Assembly (NCBI GenBank): GCA_963743015.1
Contig: CAVUOD010000031.1
Coordinates: forward strand, 124,001-188,000
Origin: CAVSRC01 sp963743015
GTDB lineage: Bacteria > Pseudomonadota > Alphaproteobacteria > Rhizobiales > Kaistiaceae
Direction of reading: 5' to 3'
DNA length: 64,000 bases
The notes beneath the pieces were generated by a model that worked only from the letters and a program-made list of their open reading frames with translations, was not told the DNA's origin and did not search any database. Of the stretch, positions 18,871-28,865 are shown in pieces (positions within the stretch are counted from its first letter, which is position 1; each line of letters opens with the position of its first letter). The position numbers were made by a program, and so were the translations under genes.

Positions 18871-19908
18871 ATGCGTAATCTTCAAGCAGCGACTGAAGCA
18901 AGCGAACGTCGCGGGATCGTCCGGCGGGGGGTCCTGGGTCTGTTCGCGGCCGGCGTCATGGTGGCCGCCGGGCTCGGGTCTCATGCCGCACTCGCGGCGG
19001 ACAAGATGAAGGTCGCCGCGGTTTTCGCCACGCCGATCGAGGAACCCTGGGACCACCAGATCCACGTTGCGCTGCTCCAGGCGCAGAAGGAACTGGGCAT
19101 CGAATACAAATGGGCCGAGAACGTTCCTTCGGCCGACTATGCGCGCGTCTTGCGCGAGTTCGCCCGCGGCGGCTACACGCTGATCATGGGCGATGCCTTT
19201 TCGGCCGAGGATATCAGCCGCCGCATCGCCAAGGAGTTTCCCAAGGTCGCCTTCGTCTTCGGGTCCGGCCAGGGACCGGTCGAGCCGAACTTCTCGGTCT
19301 TCGACAACTGGATCCATGAGCCGGCCTACCTGTCCGGCATGATCGCCGGCAAGATGACCAAGACCAACATCATCGGTTCGGTCGCGGCGATGGACATTCC
19401 CGAGGTCGATCGACTGGTCAATGCCTTCTGCCAGGGCGCCAAGGACGTCAATCCGAAGGTCAAGTGCAAGGTGACCTTCATCGGCTCGTTCTTCGACCCG
19501 CCCAAGGCCAAGGAAGCGGCCCTGGCGCAGATCGCCGCCGGTGTCGATGCCATCTTCGCCGAGCGCTTCGGCGTCATCGAGGCTGCGCATGAGAAGGGCA
19601 TCATCGCCTTCTCGAACATGTCGGATCAGTCGTCGATCGCCCCCGACACGGTCGTCACCGGGCCGGTGTGGAACATGTGGCCGACAGTCCAGGCGGCGAT
19701 CAAGGAAGTGAAGGCCGGCGTCTATACGGCGCAGGACTACGGCACCTTCTCCTACATGGCCAAGGGCGGTGCGACGCTGGCGCCCTTCCATGCGTGGAAG
19801 GACAAGCTGCCGGCCGACGTCATGAAGATGGTCATGGACAAGCAGGCGGCGATCCTCGACGGCAGCTTCCGCGTGCCGGTCAACGAGGCGACGCCGGTCT
19901 CCGAATAG
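18871..19908 (+). CDS. BMP-family ABC importer binding protein
   Basis: The 345-residue protein has a signal peptide (hydrophobic stretch LGLFAAGVMVAAGLGSHAALAA) and a BMP/PnrA-type periplasmic domain: KVAAVFATPIEEPWDHQIH, YTLIMGDAFSAEDISRRIAKEFP, FDNWIHEPAYLSGMIAGKMTK, and IFAERFGVIEAAHEKGIIAF. BMP proteins bind nucleosides or related purine/pyrimidine compounds. A GGAGGG site precedes the ATG. It heads a five-gene operon with ATPase, two permeases and a deaminase, which suggests nucleobase or nucleoside uptake. A 12-bp hairpin follows the stop codon. Confidence 0.88.
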   Translation: MRNLQAATEASERRGIVRRGVLGLFAAGVMVAAGLGSHAALAADKMKVAAVFATPIEEPWDHQIHVALLQAQKELGIEYKWAENVPSADYARVLREFARGGYTLIMGDAFSAEDISRRIAKEFPKVAFVFGSGQGPVEPNFSVFDNWIHEPAYLSGMIAGKMTKTNIIGSVAAMDIPEVDRLVNAFCQGAKDVNPKVKCKVTFIGSFFDPPKAKEAALAQIAAGVDAIFAERFGVIEAAHEKGIIAFSNMSDQSSIAPDTVVTGPVWNMWPTVQAAIKEVKAGVYTAQDYGTFSYMAKGGATLAPFHAWKDKLPADVMKMVMDKQAAILDGSFRVPVNEATPVSE

Positions 19909-19921
19909 GCGGCTCATGAAA

Positions 19922-19951
19922 CGGGAAGGCGGCGCACGAGCCGCCTTCCCG
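19922..19951 (+). terminator. Intercistronic hairpin after the BMP binding-protein gene
   Basis: CGGGAAGGCGGC (19922-19933) pairs perfectly with GCCGCCTTCCCG (19940-19951) around GCACGA. It is placed between binding protein and ATPase exactly as in the two sugar importers of this window, so it probably adjusts relative expression by mRNA protection or partial termination. Confidence 0.6.
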
Positions 19952-19986
19952 CCTGTCACCCCCCGCGACGTTTTCGGAGACGAGGA

Positions 19987-21486
19987 ATGAACCCGCCGCC
20001 GCTGGTCAGCATGCGCGGCATCTCGAAGAGCTTCGGTCCTGTGCAGGCCTGCGCGGCGGTCGATCTCACCGTGCATGCCGGCGACATCCTCGGTCTTCTC
20101 GGCGAGAACGGCGCCGGCAAGACGACGCTGATGAACATCCTCTTCGGATCCTATGCCGCCGACGACGGTACCATCACGGTCGACGGCAAGCCGGTCACCA
20201 TCCGCAACTCCCACGATGCGCTCGGCCTCGGCATCGGCATGGTGCACCAGCACTTCCATCTGGTGCCGCGTCACACGGTGCTGGAGAACCTGCTGGTCGG
20301 CCGCGCCGGCCCGGACGGACGGCTGACGCGGCGCGTGGTGGTCGAGCGGCTGGCGGCGATCGGTCGCGACTATCACATCAAGCTCGATCCCGACCGGCTG
20401 GTGAGCGATCTGTCCATCGGCGAGCAGCAGCGCGTCGAGATCGCCAAGTCGCTGGTGCGCGGCGCCCGCATCCTGGTGCTCGACGAGCCGACGGCTACCC
20501 TCACTCCGCAGGAGACCGAAGGGCTGTTCGCAGCGCTGAGAGCGATGACGGCGCGCGGCATGGGCGTCATCTTCATCTCACACAAGCTGGCGGAAGTGAT
20601 CGAGATCACCAACCGTATCACCGTCATGCGCCAGGGACGGGTCGTGGCCGAGCGCGACAACCAGGAGGGCCTGTCGAAAGGCGAGCTGGCGCGGCTCATG
20701 TGCGGCCGCGAACTGAGCCCGCCGGAGCGCCCGCCGCAGGAGGCCGGCGCGCCGCTGCTCAGCCTCAGCCATGTCTCGGCGCCCGGCCTCAAGGACGTGT
20801 CGCTGACGCTCTCGGCCGGCGAGATCGTCGGTATCGCCGGTGTCTCGGGCAACGGCCAGCGGGCGCTGGCCGATGTCGTCGCCGGCGTTCTTGCCCCGAC
20901 CGGCGGCGATATCGAGCTCCACGGTGAAGTGGTGACCGGCCTGACCCCGCGCTTTGTGCAGGCGCGCGGCATCGGGCGCGTGCCCGAGGACCGCATGGCC
21001 ATCGGCATGATCGGCGCCATGCCGTTGTCGGAAAGCATGGCGCTGCCCTGGGTCGGCGGGCCGCCGTTCTCCAAGCGCGGCATCCTCGACCGCAAGGCGA
21101 TCCGCAAGTTCGCGACCGACCAGATCGACCGCTTCGACATCCGTACCTCCGGCCCCGATGCGCGCACTGGCACGCTGTCCGGCGGCAACCTGCAGAAGGC
21201 TCTTCTTGCGCGCGAGATCGCGCACGAACCGAAGATCCTGCTTGCCGCCCAGCCGACGCGGGGCATCGATGTCGGCGCCACCGAATTCATCCACGGCCAG
21301 TTCCTCGACCTGCGCGCGCGCGGCGGCGCGGTGTTGCTGATCAGCGAGGACCTGGAAGAGCTGTTCCAGCTCTCCGACCGCATCGCCGTCATGTATGGCG
21401 GGCGCATCGTCGCCGATCTCGCGGTGGAGGAGGCGACGGTGGAACGCATCGGTCTCTACATGGCCGGCGTGGAGCATGCAGCGTGA
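19987..21486 (+). CDS. Nucleoside/nucleobase ABC importer ATPase (two-domain, YufO/NupA type)
   Basis: The 499-residue protein has two ABC domains: GENGAGKTTLMN (about residue 37), LSIGEQQRVEI and LVLDEPTATLTPQE in the first; GVSGNGQRALADVV, LSGGNLQKALLAREI and LLAAQPTRGIDVGA in the second. This pattern is typical of ATPases partnering BMP-type binding proteins. The Q in MVHQHFHLVPRHTVLENLL is the usual Q-loop. The stop overlaps the next ATG (TGATG), so translation is coupled to the permease. Confidence 0.9.
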   Translation: MNPPPLVSMRGISKSFGPVQACAAVDLTVHAGDILGLLGENGAGKTTLMNILFGSYAADDGTITVDGKPVTIRNSHDALGLGIGMVHQHFHLVPRHTVLENLLVGRAGPDGRLTRRVVVERLAAIGRDYHIKLDPDRLVSDLSIGEQQRVEIAKSLVRGARILVLDEPTATLTPQETEGLFAALRAMTARGMGVIFISHKLAEVIEITNRITVMRQGRVVAERDNQEGLSKGELARLMCGRELSPPERPPQEAGAPLLSLSHVSAPGLKDVSLTLSAGEIVGIAGVSGNGQRALADVVAGVLAPTGGDIELHGEVVTGLTPRFVQARGIGRVPEDRMAIGMIGAMPLSESMALPWVGGPPFSKRGILDRKAIRKFATDQIDRFDIRTSGPDARTGTLSGGNLQKALLAREIAHEPKILLAAQPTRGIDVGATEFIHGQFLDLRARGGAVLLISEDLEELFQLSDRIAVMYGGRIVADLAVEEATVERIGLYMAGVEHAA

Positions 21487-22541
21487 TGCGCTTCAGGCTC
21501 GAACGCCGGCACGACACGCCGCTCCATATTCAGATCCTGCTGCCGCTCGCTGCCGTCGTTGTGGCGCTCGCCTTATGCAGTGTGCTGGTCTGGCTCGCCG
21601 GCGCCAGCATCCCCGGGGCCTATGCCCAGCTCCTGCTCTCCAATTTCGAAACGACCTACGACATCCAGGACATGCTGGTGAAGGCGTCGCCGCTGCTCTT
21701 CACAGGACTTGCGGTGGCGGTCGCCTTCCAGGCGAAGTTCTGGAACATCGGCGCCGAGGGCCAGCTGATGGCCGGTGCCATCGCCGCCTGCTGGATCGGC
21801 GAGCGTGCCTGGCTGCCGGCCTTCAGCCTGGTGCCGCTGATGGTCATTGGCGCGGCGCTCTTCGGCGCGCTGTGGGCGCTGTTGCCGGCGCTGCTCAAGG
21901 TCAAGCTCAAGGTCGACGACGTGGTCTCGACCCTGCTCCTCAACTTCATCATGCTCTACGGCACCACAGCGCTGCTCGAAGGCCCGTGGCGCGATCCCAA
22001 GAGCGGCTATCCCAACGCACCGAGCATCCGGCCGGCGGCGGAGTTCCCGATCATCTACGGCGACACCGTGCATCTCGGCATCCTGCTCGCCGCGGTCGCC
22101 GTCATCGTCATCTGGTGGATGCTCACCCGCACGACGCTCGGCTTCCGCATCCGCGCCGTCGGCCACAATCCGGCCGCCGCCAACTATGCCGGCATCCCGG
22201 TCGGCCGCGTCATCATCGTCGCCGCGCTGATCTCCGGCGCGCTCGCCGGTCTTGCCGGCGCCGGCGAGGTCGGCGGCGTGCGCTATCAGGTCACCGCCGA
22301 CCTCACTTCCGGCTACGGCTATGCCGGCATCGTGATCGCCACGCTGGGCGAGCTCAATCCGCTCGGCGCGGTGCCGGCGGCGCTGTTCTTCGCCATGGTG
22401 TTCAACGGTGCCGGCACCATGTCGCGCAGCCTCGGCGTGCCGATCTATCTGGCCGACGTCATCCAGGGCACGGCGCTGATGACCATGGTCGCCATGCGCC
22501 TGTTCGCCACCTATCGCCTCAAGCTGGTGCGTCATGCTTGA
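21486..22541 (+). CDS. Nucleoside/nucleobase ABC importer permease 1
   Basis: The roughly 351-residue membrane protein has about ten hydrophobic segments and the family motif AVAFQAKFWNIGAEGQLMAGAI, plus DDVVSTLLLNFIMLY and AVGHNPAAANYAGI. It pairs with the second permease to form the channel. ATG at 21486 follows the ATPase stop with overlap; a GTG three bases earlier is also possible. The end overlaps the next gene by eight bases, which shows a tight operon. Confidence 0.89.
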   Translation: MRFRLERRHDTPLHIQILLPLAAVVVALALCSVLVWLAGASIPGAYAQLLLSNFETTYDIQDMLVKASPLLFTGLAVAVAFQAKFWNIGAEGQLMAGAIAACWIGERAWLPAFSLVPLMVIGAALFGALWALLPALLKVKLKVDDVVSTLLLNFIMLYGTTALLEGPWRDPKSGYPNAPSIRPAAEFPIIYGDTVHLGILLAAVAVIVIWWMLTRTTLGFRIRAVGHNPAAANYAGIPVGRVIIVAALISGALAGLAGAGEVGGVRYQVTADLTSGYGYAGIVIATLGELNPLGAVPAALFFAMVFNGAGTMSRSLGVPIYLADVIQGTALMTMVAMRLFATYRLKLVRHA

Positions 22542-23478
22542 GACCGTCGCTCAGATTCTGCAGGTCTCGTTCTTCGCGGCGATCATTCGCATCTCGACGC
22601 CGCTGCTGCTCGCCACCCTGGGCGAACTCATCAATGAGCGCGCCGGTGTCCTCAATCTCGGCATCGAGGGCATCATGCTGCTCGGCGCCATGGTCGGCTT
22701 CTCCACCGCCTATTTCACCGGCAATCTGTGGCTGGGCTTGGCCGCGGCCATCGCCGTCGGTGCGCTCGCCGGGCTGGTGATGGCGCTGCTCGCCGTCGTC
22801 TTCGGCGTCAGCCAGCACGTGTCCGGCATCGGCATGACCATGCTTGCGACCGGCCTTGCCTTCTATTTCTATCGTCTGGTCTTCGGCCAGCCGGCGGTGC
22901 CGCCCAATATCGTCGCCTTCCAGCCGATCGCGATTCCGGGCCTGGCGGAAATCCCCCTCGTCGGGCCGGTGCTCTTCAGCCAGACGATCCTCACCTATGT
23001 CGCCTTCCTCGCCGTGCCGGTCGTCGCCTTCCTGCTCTACCGCACGGCGTGGGGCCTCGATCTGAGGACGGTGGGCGAGAACCCGCGCGCGGCCGATGCC
23101 GCCGGCATCAGCGTGTGGGGCGTGCGCACCCAGGCACTTGCCATCGGCGGCGGACTGATGGGGCTGGCCGGCGCCTATCTCACCATGGCGCAGTTCAATT
23201 CCTTCACCTTCGGCGTCATTTCCGGGCGCGGCTGGGTGTCGATCGCGCTGGTCGTCTTCGGCCTGTGGAGCCCGTGGCGCTGCGCCGGCGGCGCGCTGCT
23301 CTTCGCAGCACTTGAGGCGTTGCAGTTGCGCCTGCAGGCGACCAACATCCTGCACCTGCCCTACCAGGTGTTCCTGATGCTGCCTTTCGTCTTCACCATC
23401 GTTGCGATGGCATTCGTCTCACGCAGCGCGCTGGCGCCCGCCAGCCTGCTGATCCCGTTCCGCAAGGAGGAGCGCTGA
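22534..23478 (+). CDS. Nucleoside/nucleobase ABC importer permease 2
   Basis: The 314-residue membrane protein carries LINERAGVLNLGIEGIMLLGAM, the classic motif of the second permease in BMP-type importers, and TVGENPRAADAAGISV towards the end. About eight to nine hydrophobic segments are present. It overlaps the first permease by 8 bp and meets the deaminase start with TGATG, so the enzyme is probably translated together with the transporter. Confidence 0.89.
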   Translation: MLETVAQILQVSFFAAIIRISTPLLLATLGELINERAGVLNLGIEGIMLLGAMVGFSTAYFTGNLWLGLAAAIAVGALAGLVMALLAVVFGVSQHVSGIGMTMLATGLAFYFYRLVFGQPAVPPNIVAFQPIAIPGLAEIPLVGPVLFSQTILTYVAFLAVPVVAFLLYRTAWGLDLRTVGENPRAADAAGISVWGVRTQALAIGGGLMGLAGAYLTMAQFNSFTFGVISGRGWVSIALVVFGLWSPWRCAGGALLFAALEALQLRLQATNILHLPYQVFLMLPFVFTIVAMAFVSRSALAPASLLIPFRKEER

Positions 23479-24777
23479 TGGCCGGTGGCTTCGATCTTCT
23501 CGTCAAGAATGCGGCCCTGCCGGACGGCCGCACCGGCATCGACATCGCCTGTTCCGGCGGCAAGATCGTCGGCGTCGAGGCCGGGATTGCCGGCGAGGCA
23601 GGCCGGGTCGTCGATGCCGGCGGCCGGCTGGTGTCGCCGCCGCTCATCGACTGCCACTTCCACATGGATGCGACGCTGTCGCTCGGCCTGCCGCGGCTCA
23701 ACCAGTCGGGCACGCTGCTCGAAGGCATCGCGCTGTGGGGCGAATTGAAGCCGCATCTGACGGTGGAAGCGGTCAAGGAGCGGGCGCTGCGCTATTGCGA
23801 CCTCGCCGTCGCCCAGGGGCTGCTCGCCATCCGCACCCATGTCGACGTCTGCGACGACCGGCTGCTGGCGGTCGATGCGCTGCTCGAAGTGCGACGAGAG
23901 ATCGCGCCCTATATCGACCTGCAGCTCGTCGCCTTTCCGCAGGACGGCTATTACCGCTCTGCGAATGCGGCGAAGAACCTCGAGCGGGCGCTCGACAAGG
24001 GCGTCGACGTGGTCGGCGGCATCCCGCATTTCGAGCGCACCATGGCCGACGGGGCGGCAAGCGTCACGGCGCTCTGCGAGATCGCCGAGAAGCGCGGCCT
24101 CATGGTCGACATGCATTGCGACGAGAGCGACGACCCGCTGTCGCGCCATATCGAGATGCTCACTTACGAGACCAAGCGGTTGGGGCTTGCCGGCCGCGTC
24201 GCCGGCTCGCATCTCACCTCGATGCATTCCATGGACAACTACTACGTCTCCAAGCTTCTGCCGCTAATGGCCGAGGCCGGCGTCCACGCCATCGCCAATC
24301 CGCTCATCAACATCATGCTGCAGGGCCGCCACGACACCTACCCGAAGCGCCGCGGGCAGACGCGCGTGCCGGAGATGCGCGCACACGGCATCAACGTCGC
24401 CTTCGGCCAGGATTGCTGCATGGACCCATGGTACTCGCTGGGTTCGGGCGACATGCTCGAAGTCGCCCATATGGGCCTGCATGTCGGCCAGCTCTCCAGC
24501 CGCGAGGCGATGCGCTTCTGCTTCGATACGGTGACGGTGAATGCGGCACGGGTGATGAAGCTCGACGGCTACGGCCTCGATGTCGGCTGCAATGCCGACA
24601 TGGTCGTGCTGCAGGCCGCCGATCCGATCGAGGCGGTGCGTCTCAAGGCGCGGCGGCTCGCGGTCGTGCGCCGCGGCAAGGTCATCGCCGAAACGCCGGC
24701 CGGGGTCGCCAGCGCTCAGCCTTGCCGGCCGCCCGGCGACGGTCGATCCGGCCGCCTATGCCCCGCCGCTCGGCTGA
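23478..24777 (+). CDS. CodA-like amidohydrolase, candidate 5-methylcytosine deaminase; frame broken near 24708
   Basis: The protein aligns along its length with E. coli CodA. Metal and catalytic residues are in place: H60 and H62 (DCHFHMD), H213 and E216 (MHCDESDD), H245 (GSHLTSMHS) and D312 (FGQDCCMDPWYSLG). The CodA residue Asp-314, which contacts the base, corresponds to Cys-313. Published CodA homologues that lost this Asp deaminate 5-methylcytosine. The frame shifts near 24702-24718; the expected end (LSLAGRPATVDPAAYAPPLG) lies in another frame and stops at 24777, giving 432 residues after removing one base. Uncorrected, it would run into the next transporter gene, which I reject as an artefact. 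Confidence 0.83.
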
Positions 24778-24908
24778 TCGCCGGGCTCGCAAAGGCCGAA
24801 TTACCGGTTGGTCGTTTTCGGGTGGCTTTGGCGCGGAGCCGCGTCCAGCCTCGGGGTTCCGAGCCAACTGGACGCGCCATGCCGCCATCCGCAACCGTCA
24901 ATCGCCCC

Positions 24909-25850
24909 ATGAAGCCTCTCGAATGGGGCTTGCTGCTCACGCTCTCGGTTCTCTGGGGCGGGTCGTTCTTCTTCAATGACGTCGCCGTCAGGGAGCTGCC
25001 GACTTTCACCGTCGTCTTCGGCCGCGTCGCATTGGCGGCCTTGATCCTTTGGGCGGCGGTCAAGCTGGCCGGCGAACGCATGCCAAGCTCGCCGCGGATC
25101 TGGGCGGCCTTCTTCGGCATGGGGCTTCTCAACAACGTTGTCCCGTTCTCGCTGATCGTCTGGGGGCAATCCCACATCGCCTCGGGCGTGGCGTCGATAC
25201 TCAACGCCACGACGCCGTTGTTTACGGTCGTCGTCGCGCACCTGCTGACAAGCGACGAGAAGATGAGCGGCGGTCGGCTGGCGGGAGTCGTCATCGGCTT
25301 GGTTGGCGTCGCCGTGATGATTGGCGGCGAAGCGCTGAAGTCGTTCGGCGTCGACGTCGTCGCCGAGCTTGCATGTCTTGCCGCCGCCGTCAGCTACGCG
25401 TTCGCCGGCGTATTCGGTCGCCGCTTCAGGACCATGGGCGTGCGCCCGCTGGCCACCGCTGCCGGCCAGGTCACCGCTTCGAGTGTTCTGCTGCTGCCGG
25501 TCATGCTGCTTGTCGACAAGCCATGGGTGCTTGCCATGCCGAGCGCGAACACGGTGCTCTCGCTTGTCGGCCTCGCTGCGGCTTCGACCGCGCTCGCCTA
25601 CGTGCTGTATTTCCGCATTCTGGCGACCGCCGGCGCGACAAACCTTCTGCTCGTGACGTTTCTCATTCCGGTGACCGCCATTCTTCTCGGCGTGATGGTT
25701 CTCGGAGAGACCCTGATGCCGAAACACTTGGGCGGCATGGCGCTGATCGGGCTGGGGCTTGCGGCGATCGATGGGCGCCCTTGGCGCGCGCTGAGGTCGG
25801 CACTCACCGGTCGTCCGCCCGTGGCGCACTCGGACGGTGGCGGCATCTGA
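24909..25850 (+). CDS. EamA/DMT-family transporter
   Basis: The 313-residue protein has ten predicted membrane segments in two EamA repeats, beginning with MKPLEWGLLLTLSVLWGGSFFF and repeating AELACLAAAVSYAFAGVFGRR in the second half. Such proteins usually export small metabolites across the inner membrane; the substrate is unknown. The ATG at 24909 fits the family; an in-frame ATG at 24879 is the alternative. The frame is open into the upstream deaminase only because of the frame error there. It is followed by a 146-bp gap. Confidence 0.84.
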   Translation: MKPLEWGLLLTLSVLWGGSFFFNDVAVRELPTFTVVFGRVALAALILWAAVKLAGERMPSSPRIWAAFFGMGLLNNVVPFSLIVWGQSHIASGVASILNATTPLFTVVVAHLLTSDEKMSGGRLAGVVIGLVGVAVMIGGEALKSFGVDVVAELACLAAAVSYAFAGVFGRRFRTMGVRPLATAAGQVTASSVLLLPVMLLVDKPWVLAMPSANTVLSLVGLAAASTALAYVLYFRILATAGATNLLLVTFLIPVTAILLGVMVLGETLMPKHLGGMALIGLGLAAIDGRPWRALRSALTGRPPVAHSDGGGI

Positions 25851-25996
25851 CGGGACTGCGTCGCGTGGCGGAACGGACGTGGTTTCGCAGGCGAAACCGG
25901 TGCGGCAGGACCGCGCGGCACGGATGCAAAGCCGCGTCCGGCACCCCACATGAATCCCACACGTTCATTGTGGAATGCGCCCGCATTAGTGCAGCG

Positions 25997-28746
25997 ATGG
26001 ACACGACGACACGCAGCGTGTCGCCGTCGGCGACCCATCCGGCGGTCACTGCCGTCGCAGAGCGGCCGTGGCATGCTCTCGATAGCGACGTTGCGCTGGA
26101 GGCGTTCGCCGGCAGCGAGCACGGGCTCGATACGGATGAGGCTCAGGCGCGGCTGACGGCCTTCGGGCCGAACCGGCTGCCGCAGCCGGCCCGGCGCAGC
26201 GCCTTCGTGCGCTTCCTTCTCCAGTTTCACAACGTTCTCATCTACACGCTGCTGGCGGCGGCGATCCTCTCGGCGCTGCTCGAGCACTGGGTCGATGCCG
26301 GCGTGGTGCTGGCGGTGACGCTGGCCAATGCGATCATCGGCTTCATCCAGGAGGGCAAGGCGGTCCAGGCGCTTGAGGCGATCCGCGGCATGATCGACCC
26401 CAAGGCCACGGTGCTGCGCGACGGTCACCGGGTCACCGTCAGCGCCGACACGATCGTGCCCGGCGACATCGTGCTCGTCGAAGCCGGCGCGCGGGTGCCG
26501 GCCGACATCCGCCTGGTGCGGGCGCGCGGCCTGAGGATCGACGAGGCGATCCTCACCGGCGAATCGGTGCCGGCCGACAAAGCGGCGCTGCCGGTCGAGG
26601 CGCAGGCCGCCATCGGCGACCGCCGATCGATGGCCTTCTCGGGCACCTTCGTCGCCGCCGGCCAGGGCGTCGGCATCGCCGTCGCCACCGGGACCGAGGA
26701 GCGAGCTCGGACGCATCAGCACGCTGCTCGGCGCGGTCGAAACGCTGCAGACGCCGCTGGTGCGCCAGATGGATCATTTCGCCACGCAGCTCACCGCCGC
26801 CATCCTGGTCGCTTCGGCGGCGATCCTTCTCTTCGCGCGCTTCTTCCGCGGCTATTCGCTCGGCGACGCCTTCATGGTGGTGGTCGGTATCGCGGTCTCG
26901 GCGATCCCCGAGGGCCTGCCGGCGATCATGACCATCACGCTGGCCATCGGCGTGCAGCGCATGGCGGCGCGCCACGCCATCATCCGCCGGCTGCCGGCGG
27001 CCGAGACCCTGGGCTCGGTGACGGTCATCTGCTCCGACAAGACCGGCACGCTGACCCGCAACGAGATGTCGGCTGAGAGCATCGTGACCGAGACCGGCGA
27101 ATACGAGGTGACCGGCGCCGGCCGGGCGCCGGATGGCGGCTTCCGCCTCGGCGGCGCCGACAGCGATCCGGCCGGCGACCGCGTGCTGATGGAGCTGCTC
27201 ACGCGCCGGCCTGCTGTGCAACGACGCCGAGTTGCGTCAGGTCGACGGCGAATGGCGCTCGGACGGCGATCCGATGGAGGCGGCGCTGGTGGCGCTGGCC
27301 ATGAAGGCCGGCCTCGATCCGGCGCTCAAGCGCAAGCAGCTGCCGCGCTCCGACGAAATTCCCTTCGATGCGCTGCATCGCTTCATGGCGACGCTGCACC
27401 ATAGCCATGACGGCAAGGCCTTCATCCTCATCAAGGGAGCGCCCGAGCGGGTACTGGCGATGTGCGCGGCCGAGCGCACGGCTGAAGGCGACGTGCGGCT
27501 GAGAAGCGAGCATTGGCACCGGGCGGCGACGGAACTGGCGGCGCGCGGCGAACGCGTGCTCGGCTTCGCCGTCAAGCCGGTCGATCCCGACAAGCACGAC
27601 CTCGCCTTCGCCGATGTCGATGCGGACGCCGTGCTCATCGGTTTCGTCGGCTTCCTCGACCCGCCACGCGACGAAGCCATCGCTGCCATCGAGGATTGCC
27701 GCACGGCCGGCATCCGCGTGGTGATGATCACCGGCGACCACGCCACCACGGCGCGCGAGATCGCCCGACAGCTCGGCATCGCCGAGGAGCCGAAGGTGCT
27801 GACCGGCCAGGAACTCGACCGGCTCGACGAGGCGGGCCTGCGCGCGGCGGCGCGGGATACCGATGTGTTCGCGCGCACCACGCCGGAACACAAGCTGCGT
27901 CTGGTCGAGGCGTTGCAGGCCGAGGGCCTGACGGTGGCGATGACCGGCGACGGCGTCAACGACGCACCGGCGCTGAAGCGCGCCGATATCGGCGTGGCGA
28001 TGGGCGAGAAGGGCACCGAGGTTGCCAAGGAGGCGGCCGAGGTGGTGCTCGCCGACGACAACTTCGCCTCGATCGTGGCGGCGGTGCGCGAAGGCCGCAC
28101 GGTCTACGACAACATCATGAAGGTCATCGCCTGGACGCTGCCGACCAATGGCGGCGAGGGCCTGACCATCATGGCGGCGCTGGCGGTCGGCTTCGCCCTG
28201 CCGCTGACCCCGGTCCAGATCCTGTGGATCAACACGATTACCGCCGTGGCGCTGGGCCTGACCTTCGCCTTCGAGCCGATGGAGCCGGGCGCCATGCGCC
28301 GGCAGCCGCGCGCGGCCTACCAGCCGATCCTGACGCTCGATCTCCTGTGGCGCATCGCGTTCGTCTCGGTGATGTTCGTGACGGCGACCTTCGGCGTCTT
28401 CTTCTGGGCGCAGTCGGTCGGCGGCTCGCTCGAGGTGGCGCGCACCATGGTGGTCAATACGCTGGTGGTGATGGAGATCGCCTATCTGTTCAGCGTGCGC
28501 TACGTGCACGGCACATCGTTCACCTGGGCCGGCGTGGTGGGCACGCCGGCGGTGCTGATCGGCGTGGGCACGGTGGTCGTCGCCCAGTTTGCCTTCACCT
28601 ACCTGCCGATCTTCCACTACCTGTTCGGCTCGCGGTCGCTATCCCTCTTCGAGGGGGCGATCGTGGTCGCCATCGGCGCCGTCCTGCTTGTCGTGGTGGA
28701 ACTTGAAAAACAGGTTCGTATGAGGTTCATTCAGCGCGGAATCTGA
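25997..28746 (+). CDS. P2-type cation-transporting ATPase, two frame breaks (near 26700 and 27205)
   Basis: Three frame pieces join into one 915-residue pump when one base is removed at each of two points. N-terminal cation ATPase domain (WHALDSDVALEAFAGSEHGL), actuator domain with ILTGES, membrane motif AIPEGLPAIMTITLAIG (PEGLP, typical of Ca2+-type P2A pumps), phosphorylation motif CSDKTGTLTRNEM, then KGAPERV, MTGDGVNDAPALKRADIGVAMG and a C-terminal membrane domain. It probably exports Ca2+ or another divalent cation. All catalytic motifs are intact, so decay is unlikely. No regulator is adjacent. Confidence 0.84.
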
Positions 28747-28773
28747 CCAAATCCGCAAAAACCGCAACCTGAA

Positions 28774-28792
28774 CTGACAGCAAATTGAAAGC
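28774..28792 (+). promoter_or_regulatory. 11-bp direct repeat (OmpR/PhoB-like box) upstream of the first FMN-protein gene
   Basis: CTGACAGC (28774-28781) is followed 11 bp later by TTGAAAGC (28785-28792). The same arrangement precedes the second FMN-protein gene. Direct repeats with 11-bp period are the usual target form of OmpR/PhoB-family response regulators. No such regulator is encoded in the window. Confidence 0.4.
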
Positions 28793-28865
28793 TTGCCGCT
28801 GCCACAATGCCGACGGGACGATGGAAACGGCCGTTTCGGGCCTCAATGACATGAGTTCGAGCCCT

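Noticed and set aside
23478..25850. A 790-residue deaminase-EamA transporter fusion
   Set aside because: The deaminase end lies in another frame with a proper stop at 24777, and the EamA protein has its own start. The open frame comes from a one-base shift, so a fusion is not supported.
25997..28746. P-type ATPase as a pseudogene
   Set aside because: All catalytic motifs are intact and two single-base corrections restore a 915-residue pump, so error is likelier than decay.
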